NCBI GenBank assembly: GCA_031273515.1
Contig: JAISRU010000296.1
Location: 1 to 6,672, forward strand
DNA: 6,672 nucleotides
DNA from: Bacteroidales bacterium
GTDB taxonomy: Bacteria > Bacteroidota > Bacteroidia > Bacteroidales > WCHB1-69
Direction of reading: 5' to 3'
In this document: in pieces, positions 1-6,251 of the stretch
Layout: every line of letters begins with the position of its first letter
Position numbering within the stretch: the stretch's first letter is position 1
Notes under the pieces: model-generated
Seen by the model: only the letters and a program-made list of their open reading frames with translations
Database searches by the model: none
What the model was told of the DNA's origin: nothing
Made by a program: the position numbers and the translations under genes

Positions 1-497
1 AAATCTTATTTGCGAAAAATGAAGCCTTGTCTATCTTTGTCAGGGGACTTAATGCGGGGATTGTTTTCTGTGATGAAAATCTGAAAATAGTGGAATCCAA
101 TCTGGCTTTTATCGAAATACTGGGCGAAGAAGTAAAAGAAATTCACGATGTTATTCCGTATCTTATCGGCGCTGACCTCAAAACGCTTTTACCTCCCATG
201 CTTATCACGCAAATTCAGTTTATCCTCAATCATGACGAAACACGGATAAATAAAGATGTGGAATTTGAAGATAAACTGATTAACGTTTCCATGTTTCACT
301 TGATTTCCAAGAAGTTGGTAGGGGCTGTTTTTCGTAATCTGCATTCAAAAGAGGAGCGTCCTGAAGAAATCATCCACAGAGTAACAGAAGTCATTGAAGA
401 AAATCTGAGACAGGTTCAACAGATTGGCTTCATCCTCGGCGAAGGAGCCGCTAAAACAGAAAAAATGCTCAACTCAATTATCAAATCCTATAAATAA
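1..497 (+). CDS. C-terminal part of a PAS-domain protein, probably a sensory [FeFe]-hydrogenase-like protein (5' end outside window)
   Basis: The reading frame is open from the left edge (first whole codon at 3), so this is the last 164 residues of a longer protein. The TTG at 27 is internal. Visible residues about 10-105 look like a PAS sensor domain (GLNAGIVFCDENLKIVESN near its start, ending LVGAVFRNLHS). A helical tail follows, with VTEVIEENLRQVQQIGFILG and then GAAKTEKMLNSI. From recall, this PAS plus 'VI..N...VQ.I...LGE.AA.TE..LNSII' ending is typical of Bacteroidota and Clostridia proteins with a 4Fe-4S and [FeFe]-hydrogenase large-subunit core, the sensory or group C type. Those are thought to sense H2 or redox state and signal to a phosphatase or kinase. 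No cysteine clusters or H-cluster motifs lie inside the window, so the hydrogenase identity is inferred from the tail alone. It could be another PAS regulator. The next gene starts 11 bases downstream, suggesting co-transcription. Confidence 0.72.
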   Translation, partial: ILFAKNEALSIFVRGLNAGIVFCDENLKIVESNLAFIEILGEEVKEIHDVIPYLIGADLKTLLPPMLITQIQFILNHDETRINKDVEFEDKLINVSMFHLISKKLVGAVFRNLHSKEERPEEIIHRVTEVIEENLRQVQQIGFILGEGAAKTEKMLNSIIKSYK

Positions 498-508
498 TAA
501 TATCATAT

Positions 509-1120
509 ATGAAAGATTTTTTATCGTCAGTTTTATTGATAATGTTTCTGTTGTTGTGTGTGAACGGAAAAGGACAGGATAATGGTTTCATGGAAAACAG
601 TCTTCCAGAGCAGGCAAATACAGACGTCGGTTTGTATGACAACACTAATCAAATCCCGTCGGATACGGCTAATAAACCGCTTCCTTTTCTCAAAAGCCGG
701 TATCGGTCTACTTTTATCTTTGATAACGGAATAACCATGGATAAAACTGCCTTTAAGTTGTTTCTGAGTGGAAATTACATAGGACATCTCTGGATAGATT
801 ATGCAAATGCCCAAAGATTATCCAATGCGGGAACAACAACATTAATCGGATGCGTTTTTTTGGAAGTTTTTGGTATTTCGATGGCAACAAGAGAAAAAAA
901 AGAACATCTGAGCGCAACGAGCGTCGGCATGATTACGCTGGGCGCTTTGTTGGGAGTCGCATCAATCCCGCTTTTTGTGACGGGAAACAAACGAGAACAG
1001 AAAGTCATCGAAACCTACAACAGTCAATATGCAGGTAAACCGAAAGTACACTATACACAGCAGTTGATATTAAAGTTAGAAGGAACAAATAACGGATTGG
1101 GATTGAAATTAACTTTTTAA
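509..1120 (+). CDS. Exported two-helix membrane protein of unknown function (Bacteroidota hypothetical)
   Basis: This 203-residue protein starts at the ATG at 509, 11 bases after the previous stop. Residues 1-22 form a signal peptide or N-terminal anchor (MKD, then a Leu/Ile/Val-rich core ending near CVNGKGQ). A polar stretch follows, and then a short segment around FIFDNGITMDKTAFKLFL. Two hydrophobic segments at about 109-126 and 138-158 are separated by a charged loop (TREKKEH), and a basic NKREQK stretch follows the second. The C-terminus ends GLGLKLTF, a hydrophobic alternating end like many Bacteroidota envelope proteins. The plan of NG-M segment, two hydrophobic helices, then 'GNK...IETYN' resembles a common but uncharacterised Bacteroidales envelope family, recognised from memory. 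I cannot assign a function. Spacing suggests an operon with the PAS protein and the following lipoprotein. Confidence 0.85.
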   Translation: MKDFLSSVLLIMFLLLCVNGKGQDNGFMENSLPEQANTDVGLYDNTNQIPSDTANKPLPFLKSRYRSTFIFDNGITMDKTAFKLFLSGNYIGHLWIDYANAQRLSNAGTTTLIGCVFLEVFGISMATREKKEHLSATSVGMITLGALLGVASIPLFVTGNKREQKVIETYNSQYAGKPKVHYTQQLILKLEGTNNGLGLKLTF

Positions 1121-1130
1121 AAGATAAATC

Positions 1131-1592
1131 ATGAAAAAAAGAATAATATATTTGATTTTGTTAGCATGCGTATGTATCGGATGCAAAAAAGAAAACTATT
1201 ATACGCCACAGCAATTAGGTGTGCAGTTGGTTCTTACAGGAAATTACCATGCTTACGACAAAAATGCCATTGTGGGAGTAATATCGTTCAAGTCGCATTA
1301 TTCCAGACCCGTAACCGTTTCGGATAATGATAACAAGAAACCGCTCTATGAAGTACATGGAGAATGTACTTTTTCCGACTATGGGTCTTTTTCCCCCGAC
1401 GAAGGCTATATTGCATGTTACTACGCACTTTCCAAAGAAGCAAACAGCATATTGTTCTACTATAAAGGCGGAACAAACAGTAAAAAGTTACTCAAAGAAT
1501 ATACGTTTGCCGTTCAGAACATGACTTCTTTCCAATTGACAAGCGGAGGACGAACAATGCTGTTCGAAAAAGTAATACCCGAAATTAATTGA
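1131..1592 (+). CDS. Small putative lipoprotein, function unknown
   Basis: This 153-residue protein starts at ATG 1131, 10 bases after the preceding stop. Its N-terminus is a short signal peptide: MKKR, a hydrophobic core (IIYLILLACVCI), then Gly-Cys at residues 17-18. Cys18 is the likely lipidated residue, although position -3 is Cys rather than the usual Leu or Val. The residues after it are KKEN, so outer-membrane surface export cannot be judged. The mature part (about 135 residues) is rich in Tyr, Ser and short beta-prone stretches, with no membrane segment and no motif I recognise. It is probably a periplasmic or outer-membrane-attached partner of the upstream membrane protein, but that rests only on adjacency. 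The TGA stop (1590-1592) lies inside the AATTGAGAATTG repeat that begins here, so the final codons may come from the repeat. Confidence 0.8.
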   Translation: MKKRIIYLILLACVCIGCKKENYYTPQQLGVQLVLTGNYHAYDKNAIVGVISFKSHYSRPVTVSDNDNKKPLYEVHGECTFSDYGSFSPDEGYIACYYALSKEANSILFYYKGGTNSKKLLKEYTFAVQNMTSFQLTSGGRTMLFEKVIPEIN

Positions 1593-1619
1593 GAATTGAA
1601 AATTGAGAATTGAAAATGG
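1587..1619 (+). repeat. AATTGAGAATTGAAA-type short tandem repeat, copy 1
   Basis: Two tandem units of roughly 15 bases (AATTGAGAATTGAAA, then ATTGAGAATTGAAAA) run to 1619. The lipoprotein stop codon TGA is the fourth to sixth base of the tract. The same motif recurs at 6079-6096 in the same orientation and as its reverse complement at 1922-1947. Copies of such AT-rich repeats lie between genes in many Bacteroidota genomes; that is recall, not a search result. Confidence 0.85.
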
Positions 1620-1636
1620 CGTAAAGCGACGAAGAC

Positions 1637-1885
1637 TGTCTTGAACTGTGATTTATCTGATGGACTATGATTACCTGCGGGTGATTATTTTTAGCACACA
1701 GATGACACTGATTAAACAGATTTACACAGATTTTTTTCTTCCCTCTCCAATCAACGCACGAAGCGAGCGCAGAGGCTGCTTGCTGACGATGCCGAACAAG
1801 AAGGAGAAAGCCCGAAGGACAATCCTGATTCAGACAAAAAGGAAATCATGTTAATCATTTAATCAGATAAATCAGAGTTCAGACA
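1637..1885. repeat. Imperfect inverted repeat with arms 1637-1673 and 1852-1885
   Basis: The left arm, read as its reverse complement, matches the right arm. Shared blocks in order are TAATCAT, then ATCAGATAAATCA (13 of 13; plus-strand positions 1649-1661 as its complement and 1862-1874 directly), AGTTC and AGACA, with only short substitutions or indels between them. The arms are 178 bases apart, so the unit could fold as a long stem or be the ends of a small element of about 250 bases. Similar TGATTTATCTGATT / AATCCTGATTCAGACAA sequences recur in many bacterial genomes in my recollection, without an agreed function. Confidence 0.75.
1698..1733 (+). repeat. ACAGATT-type motifs repeated every 9-10 bases
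   Basis: AC(A/T)GAT occurs at 1698, 1707, 1716 and 1726, with spacings of 9, 9 and 10 bases. The block runs directly into a seven-T run at 1731-1737. It is a degenerate short-period repeat between the arms of the larger inverted repeat. The near-helical spacing would place the motifs on one DNA face, but no binding protein is implied by anything else here. Confidence 0.6.
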
Positions 1886-1921
1886 AAGGGAAGGCAATGG
1901 GGGAGAATCCTCGTCCGCAGG

Positions 1922-1947
1922 CAATTCTCAATTCTCAATTCTCAATT
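1922..1947 (-). repeat. CAATTCTC tandem repeat, copy 2 of the AATTGAG family in reverse orientation
   Basis: Three exact copies of the 8-base unit CAATTCTC are followed by AATT. The reverse complement (AATTGAGAATTGAGAATTG) is the same family as the tracts at 1587-1619 and 6079-6096. This copy lies directly upstream of the SNF2 promoter, where its last bases occupy the expected -33 region, so changes in unit number would change promoter spacing or context. Confidence 0.85.
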
Positions 1948-1955
1948 AAATTATG

Positions 1956-1963
1956 TACCTTTG
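1956..1963 (+). promoter_or_regulatory. Bacteroidota-type promoter (-7 element TACCTTTG) for the SNF2 gene
   Basis: TACCTTTG matches the Bacteroidota -7 consensus TAnnTTTG exactly, in the common context GTACCTTTGC. Transcription would start around 1968-1972, giving a leader of about 44 bases before ATG 2014. No good -33 TTTG/TTG box sits 19-21 bases upstream; that position falls within the CAATTCTC repeat. The leader is AT-rich and lacks a Shine-Dalgarno sequence, as usual in this phylum. Confidence 0.72.
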
Positions 1964-2013
1964 CGACATTCTTTTATTCGTTTTAATTCACAGTTTTTTA
2001 ATTTGTATATAGC

Positions 2014-5000
2014 ATGTTATCAGAACTCAATAAGATACCTGAACTCATTAATAACTATCAGTTGCTTGACGATAGAATAAAAACTATTATTCATTATTTG
2101 GCATTATGTTCGCAGTCTGAAGACTTGTCCAAACTTCAGAACCTTACTACGCCCCGTATGACACAGGCAGAACTAAAACCTCTTTTAGAACAATGTGTCG
2201 AAATGAAATTGATTAATAGAGATTCTGCTTCATACCTCAGGAATTACAGTATCAACAACTTTTTGCGTGTGTGGTTGTATCCTTTACTCAAAGACTTCCC
2301 TTTCGTGCCCGGAAAAGCAAAACCTGTTTACAGTTATTACCATTATCGCAATGTCTTCGAAAGATTGACTGATTACCTCGATTTCCTGTGCGACAGAAGG
2401 TCTTTCACGCAGAAAGAAATAGATTATCTCGAACCAAGACTTGTCGCATCTTCCAATCAGGCAAATTATCTATTGGCGGCATTGTATCAGCCTGCATACG
2501 ACGAGTTATATCCGAAAATATCGTCCAATATTATCAACATACTGCATGGAGCTTTTTCCAAAGCCATTTTCGACGACTTGGAAGATATTGATAATTTTCA
2601 ATTATTCAATGAAAAGTTCCGATATGAAAACTCTCCCGATTTACGCTGCAAGCAAGCTGAAATCGCTTTCAAACAGGGTGATTTCGACAAGGTTTTCGAA
2701 ACTGTTTCAGATATGGAAACGGCTGTGTTCTGCTTTGCGACGGCAACAAAGTCCTTCTTGAACAACAATACGGACGAAGCGCTGGAATACTTCGAAAAAG
2801 GAATGAAAATACAACGACGGGATTACAAAAATTCATACGTCCCCCTCTTGCCCGAAGCGGCTTTGTGTTACATGGTCGCATGGATGTCGAAAGAACAGGA
2901 AGCATATACGCCCGTCTTCAACAGGATTGTCGATGTGAAGACAAAGTTTTTTAACGACGTCCATTTTATTTTCTGCAAGATAAGTAAATATGTCGTATAT
3001 GATCTGTATCGTGCGGAAGGAATTGTTTCCTCTCTGCAAACGAAACGTACCAACGATAAAGAAGAAGTCAAACTCTGGAATATCATCGCCTTGGGACTTA
3101 TCGGAAAGAAACCCGCACAAGAGGCGTTTATTGATGATGCTGAAATCATACTACAGAAATCTTTTACATCCGGTTATCTTTCTGCGGCTTACGAGGCGGC
3201 ATATACCCTGCTGCAATGGAGAGAAACGCCCGACGTCCGTCAGATTTATGATACTTTATTGCAGAAGTTCGCTTATCCGCCAATACTTTCCCATATCAAA
3301 CATCTGGAAGAATGGGAAAAACAACTTAATTCCTACCTGAAACTCGAAGCTGTACAATCAATTACTACACCTAAAAACAAAGAGGAAGCAAAAATGCGCG
3401 TGGCATATCGCTTTTTCCCTAAACTGAACAGCGCTCAACCGATATTGCAAACCCGTCAGCCAAACGGAACATGGACTGCGGGACGGAATATCGCCATGAC
3501 TAATTTTATCAATAAAAAAGTAGACTGCATGAGTCCGCAGGATAAACGTATTGCAGAGATTCGTCCCGGCAGTTATTATGCTTATATGCTCGGACGGGAA
3601 GCTATCGTCGAAATGGTCGGACATCCGTACATATTCTTTGAACACAGCGACATTCCTGTGGAACTTGTCGCCGCACAACCGACGCTCAGCGTGGTCGGAT
3701 CGCCGAAAAAAGGCTATAAAATCGAAAGCGACGTAACCGACGTCCGCAGCAACATACTGATTGAGAAAGAAACCAATACACGTTACAGGGTCTATGAAAT
3801 CAATAAACATCAGAAAGAAATAATTCAGGCTGTTACCGCAAGTCATGAGGTGCCTGAACGCGGACGTGAAAAACTCGTAGAGGTATTGAAATATTTCGGC
3901 ACATTTATCAATATTCAGTCCGATTTGCCGGTGGGCGAAACTAAACATGCAAAGCGGGTTAAGACCGATTCGCGTATCCGCGTACAGCTGTTGCCCTGGG
4001 GCGACGGCATCAAAGCCGAATTGTTTGTCAAACCTTTTGGCGACCATCCTCCCTACTGCAAACCGGGTCGCGGCGGAAAAGTACTCATCTCCAACGAAAA
4101 CGGCGAACGTTTGCAGGTAACGCGCAACCTGAGCGACGAAAGTGAATATGGCAAAATACTGCTTGACGAAATTCAATCCATTGAAAACATTTCGACAACC
4201 GACGACCTGATGGCATTTGACAATCCTCTTGATGCGCTCGAACTGCTCGACATTCTGCAACGTAATCAGGATATTGCCGTTGCGGAGTGGCCAGAAGGAG
4301 AACGTTTTAAAATCCGCAAAGTTGTTGATTTCAACAATCTGAAAATGAAGATAAGCAGTTCTATCGACTGGTTTGAAGTAGACGGCGAACTGAAAGTGGA
4401 CGAAGATACTGTCCTGTCGATCAAAGAATTATTAGAAATGATTCAGCACGGACACGGACGCTTCTTAGAATTGAGCGACGGAGAATTTCTGGCATTGAGC
4501 GAACGATTTCGTCAACGACTCACGGAACTGAGCGTCTATTGTTCACGTTCTGCCAACGGCGTGACGGTAAATCGTTTTGCATCTGCATCCATCATAGATA
4601 CATTCGACGATTTCGAAAGTGTGACGGTAGACAAGGCATGGAGTGATTTCCGCAAACGACTGCAATCAGCGCAGGAGTCCGACACTGCTGTTTCTCCGTT
4701 ACTGCAAGCCGAACTGCGTCCATACCAGATAACCGGCTTTCGGTGGATGATACGTCTTTCCGAATGGGGAGCGGGCGCATGTCTTGCCGACGACATGGGC
4801 TTGGGAAAGACAGTACAGGCGATAGCAGTTTTGTTGCATCGTTCGTCGGAGGGACCTGCGATGGTGGTGTCGCCCGTATCCGTAACAACCAACTGGATAA
4901 GCGAAGTAAAAAAGTTTGCGCCTTCGCTTTCAATCAAAACCCTCAGCGCCGGAGATCGTTCCGATACGCTGGCTTCACTTACGGCGGGAGATTTGCTGAT

Positions 5001-6072
5001 AACGTCCTACGGTTTGCTGCTCTCCGAAGAAAAATCGCTTGTTGCCAAACGCTGGGCAACGATTATCCTCGACGAAGCGCACGCCATCAAAAACTACAAT
5101 ACCAAGACTTCCAAAGCGGCAATGTCGTTGCAAGCCGATTTTCGGCTTATCCTCACAGGAACGCCTCTGCAAAACCATCTGGGCGAAATGTGGAATTTGT
5201 TTCAGTTCATCAACCCCGGACTCTTGGGATCGCTGACCCATTTCACCGATACATTCATTAAATCGGACAGCGACAATGCCCGCAAACGACTCAAGAAACT
5301 GATTACGCCCTTTATCCTGCGACGTACCAAAACAGCTGTCTTGGAAGAACTTCCTCCCAAGACGGAAATCATCAAAAAGATAGAACTCAGCAACGAGGAA
5401 ATGGCATTTTACGAAGCCTTGCGTCGCAGGGCGGTCGAAATGCTTGCGAACGACGACAGTGCACAAGGTGCAAAACATCTCAAGGCTCTTGCAGAGATCA
5501 CTCGTTTGCGTCAGGCGTGCTGCAATCCTTTGTTGGTCGAACCCAATATCAGCATTGCATCCACGAAGTTGTCCGCCTTTCTCGAAATTGTCTCCGAACT
5601 GAAAGACAGCGGACATCGGGCTTTGGTATTCAGTCAGTTTGTGACGCATCTTGCCATTGTGCGCAAGTCGTTGGACAAAGCAGGATTTCTGTATCAGTAT
5701 CTCGACGGTTCTACTCCGTCGATAAAACGCGAAGCAGCCGTCCGCAACTTCCAAAGCGGACAGGGCGACCTCTTTCTGATAAGTCTAAAAGCAGGAGGAC
5801 TGGGTCTGAATCTGACGGCGGCAGACTATGTCATTCATCTCGACCCCTGGTGGAATCCTGCAATTGAAGATCAGGCTTCCGATCGAGCGTACCGTATAGG
5901 ACAGGATCGTCCTGTAACCGTTTATCGATTAGTCGCCCAAAACACCATTGAAGAAAAGATAATCCGCTTGCACAACACCAAACGTGAACTTGCCCAATCC
6001 CTGCTCGAAGGTAGCGATCAGTCTGCCAAACTCTCAATCTCCGAACTTATGGAACTTATCAAAGAAGCGTGA
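2014..6072 (+). CDS. Large SNF2-family DEAD/DEAH-box ATPase (helicase-like, HepA/RapA superfamily)
   Basis: This is a 1352-residue double-stranded-DNA-translocating ATPase. ATG 2014 is the first start after an in-frame stop at 1999. The helicase core fills the last third: LRPYQ (901-905), Walker A DDMGLGKT (926-933, Lys932), VVSPVS (951-956), DEAH (1020-1023), LTGTPLQN (1047-1054), LVFSQF (1204-1209), SLKAGGLGLNLT (1257-1268), DPWWNP (1277-1282) and QASDRAYRIGQ (1287-1297). No catalytic motif is missing. A conserved bacterial SNF2 middle region precedes it: GTWTAGR (485-491), GHP (536-538), and WFEVDGELKV followed by GRFLELSDGEF. Residues 1 to about 450 are helical, possibly an alpha-solenoid or TPR-like (for example DEALEYFEKGMKI), with no enzymatic motif. 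No SWIM zinc finger is visible. Such proteins remodel protein-DNA complexes or help RNA polymerase, but this one's target is unknown. It has its own promoter and no obvious partner gene. Confidence 0.96.
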   Translation: MLSELNKIPELINNYQLLDDRIKTIIHYLALCSQSEDLSKLQNLTTPRMTQAELKPLLEQCVEMKLINRDSASYLRNYSINNFLRVWLYPLLKDFPFVPGKAKPVYSYYHYRNVFERLTDYLDFLCDRRSFTQKEIDYLEPRLVASSNQANYLLAALYQPAYDELYPKISSNIINILHGAFSKAIFDDLEDIDNFQLFNEKFRYENSPDLRCKQAEIAFKQGDFDKVFETVSDMETAVFCFATATKSFLNNNTDEALEYFEKGMKIQRRDYKNSYVPLLPEAALCYMVAWMSKEQEAYTPVFNRIVDVKTKFFNDVHFIFCKISKYVVYDLYRAEGIVSSLQTKRTNDKEEVKLWNIIALGLIGKKPAQEAFIDDAEIILQKSFTSGYLSAAYEAAYTLLQWRETPDVRQIYDTLLQKFAYPPILSHIKHLEEWEKQLNSYLKLEAVQSITTPKNKEEAKMRVAYRFFPKLNSAQPILQTRQPNGTWTAGRNIAMTNFINKKVDCMSPQDKRIAEIRPGSYYAYMLGREAIVEMVGHPYIFFEHSDIPVELVAAQPTLSVVGSPKKGYKIESDVTDVRSNILIEKETNTRYRVYEINKHQKEIIQAVTASHEVPERGREKLVEVLKYFGTFINIQSDLPVGETKHAKRVKTDSRIRVQLLPWGDGIKAELFVKPFGDHPPYCKPGRGGKVLISNENGERLQVTRNLSDESEYGKILLDEIQSIENISTTDDLMAFDNPLDALELLDILQRNQDIAVAEWPEGERFKIRKVVDFNNLKMKISSSIDWFEVDGELKVDEDTVLSIKELLEMIQHGHGRFLELSDGEFLALSERFRQRLTELSVYCSRSANGVTVNRFASASIIDTFDDFESVTVDKAWSDFRKRLQSAQESDTAVSPLLQAELRPYQITGFRWMIRLSEWGAGACLADDMGLGKTVQAIAVLLHRSSEGPAMVVSPVSVTTNWISEVKKFAPSLSIKTLSAGDRSDTLASLTAGDLLITSYGLLLSEEKSLVAKRWATIILDEAHAIKNYNTKTSKAAMSLQADFRLILTGTPLQNHLGEMWNLFQFINPGLLGSLTHFTDTFIKSDSDNARKRLKKLITPFILRRTKTAVLEELPPKTEIIKKIELSNEEMAFYEALRRRAVEMLANDDSAQGAKHLKALAEITRLRQACCNPLLVEPNISIASTKLSAFLEIVSELKDSGHRALVFSQFVTHLAIVRKSLDKAGFLYQYLDGSTPSIKREAAVRNFQSGQGDLFLISLKAGGLGLNLTAADYVIHLDPWWNPAIEDQASDRAYRIGQDRPVTVYRLVAQNTIEEKIIRLHNTKRELAQSLLEGSDQSAKLSISELMELIKEA

Positions 6073-6078
6073 TGATAT

Positions 6079-6096
6079 AATTGAGAATTGAAAATT
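6079..6096 (+). repeat. AATTGAGAATTGAAA-type repeat, copy 3
   Basis: AATTGAGAATTGAAAATT begins 7 bases after the SNF2 stop codon. It is the same motif and orientation as the tract at 1587-1619, which also sits at a gene's stop codon, and is inverted relative to the tract before the SNF2 promoter. The SNF2 transcription unit is therefore bracketed by inverted copies. Confidence 0.85.
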
Positions 6097-6121
6097 GCCA
6101 TACGGACGCAAACAACGCTCC

Positions 6122-6177
6122 CGTCATAGCGAGTCCCCACCCTGCCGCCGGGTCGTCAGGGAAAAAGGAGGATGACG
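6122..6177. repeat. GC-rich imperfect palindrome
   Basis: CGTCAT at 6122-6127 is complementary to ATGACG at 6172-6177. Inside it, CCCTG at 6140-6144 pairs with CAGGG at 6157-6161. The segment is visibly richer in G and C than its surroundings. The flanking CGTCATAGCGAG resembles the GTCATTGCGAG start of the element at 6252-6390, so it may be a degenerate relative. A structured 3' end for the SNF2 transcript is another possibility. Confidence 0.45.
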
Positions 6178-6202
6178 TGGGATGGCATTGCTGTAAGAGT
6201 CC

Positions 6203-6218
6203 TGTCCCGTCAGGGACA
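6203..6218. repeat. Perfect 6-bp hairpin TGTCCC-GTCA-GGGACA
   Basis: TGTCCC (6203-6208) and GGGACA (6213-6218) are perfectly complementary around a GTCA loop. On the plus strand only TTTGTAAC follows, not a strong T-run, so termination of SNF2 transcription here would be weak. I recall similar 'TGTCCC..CAGGGACA' units as dispersed repeats in Bacteroidales genomes, but have not verified this. Confidence 0.5.
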
Positions 6219-6251
6219 TTTGTAACTATCTGAAAACAGGACGATTATTTT

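Larger units (their letters stand above)
1593..2013. other. Non-coding, repeat-mosaic spacer between the lipoprotein and SNF2 genes
   Basis: These 421 bases hold no convincing gene. In order they contain the first AATTGAG repeat, the left arm of a long inverted repeat (1637-1673), a block of ACAGATT motifs (1698-1733), a T-run (1731-1737), a more GC-rich central stretch (about 1741-1840), the right arm of the inverted repeat (1852-1885), the CAATTCTC tandem repeat (1922-1947), a promoter (1956-1963) and an AT-rich leader. The only open frame of note, 1648-1854, runs across both repeat arms and is not protein-like. The layout suggests one or more small non-autonomous repeat elements inserted between an operon end and a promoter. 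Confidence 0.7.

Noticed and set aside
27..29. TTG as the start codon of the first gene
   Set aside because: The frame is open to the window edge, and the PAS domain beginning right there implies upstream domains. The gene is truncated by the window, not starting at 27.
1648..1854. 68-residue plus-strand open frame in the spacer
   Set aside because: It runs through both repeat arms and the ACAGATT block. Its composition is not protein-like and the frame has no conserved motif.
1716..1862. Another frame in the spacer reading QRTKRAQRLLADDAEQ then GESPKDNPDSDKKE before a stop
   Set aside because: It is protein-like and acidic enough to suggest a decayed gene tail, but it has no start, is short, and its end is made of the dispersed CCTGATTCAGACAA repeat. 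It is not supported as a gene or pseudogene.
1587..1953. CRISPR array in the repeat-rich spacer
   Set aside because: Repeats are short, inverted and irregular, with no regularly spaced repeat of about 28-37 bases separated by unique spacers, and no cas genes nearby.
3358..4260. 300-residue minus-strand open frame opposite the SNF2 gene
   Set aside because: It lies entirely antisense to an intact, clearly real coding sequence. Its protein is Phe- and Cys-rich with no recognisable motif, as expected from the complement of this codon usage.
4975..5754. 259-residue minus-strand open frame opposite the helicase core
   Set aside because: It is antisense to the conserved SNF2 motifs, whose sequence is constrained on the plus strand. 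It has no start-site signal or protein-like domain.
2014..6072. DISARM, Zorya or other SNF2-containing defence system
   Set aside because: No methyltransferase, DUF1998, phospholipase-D, ZorA/B-like or nuclease gene is present on either side. The SNF2 gene stands alone with its own promoter.
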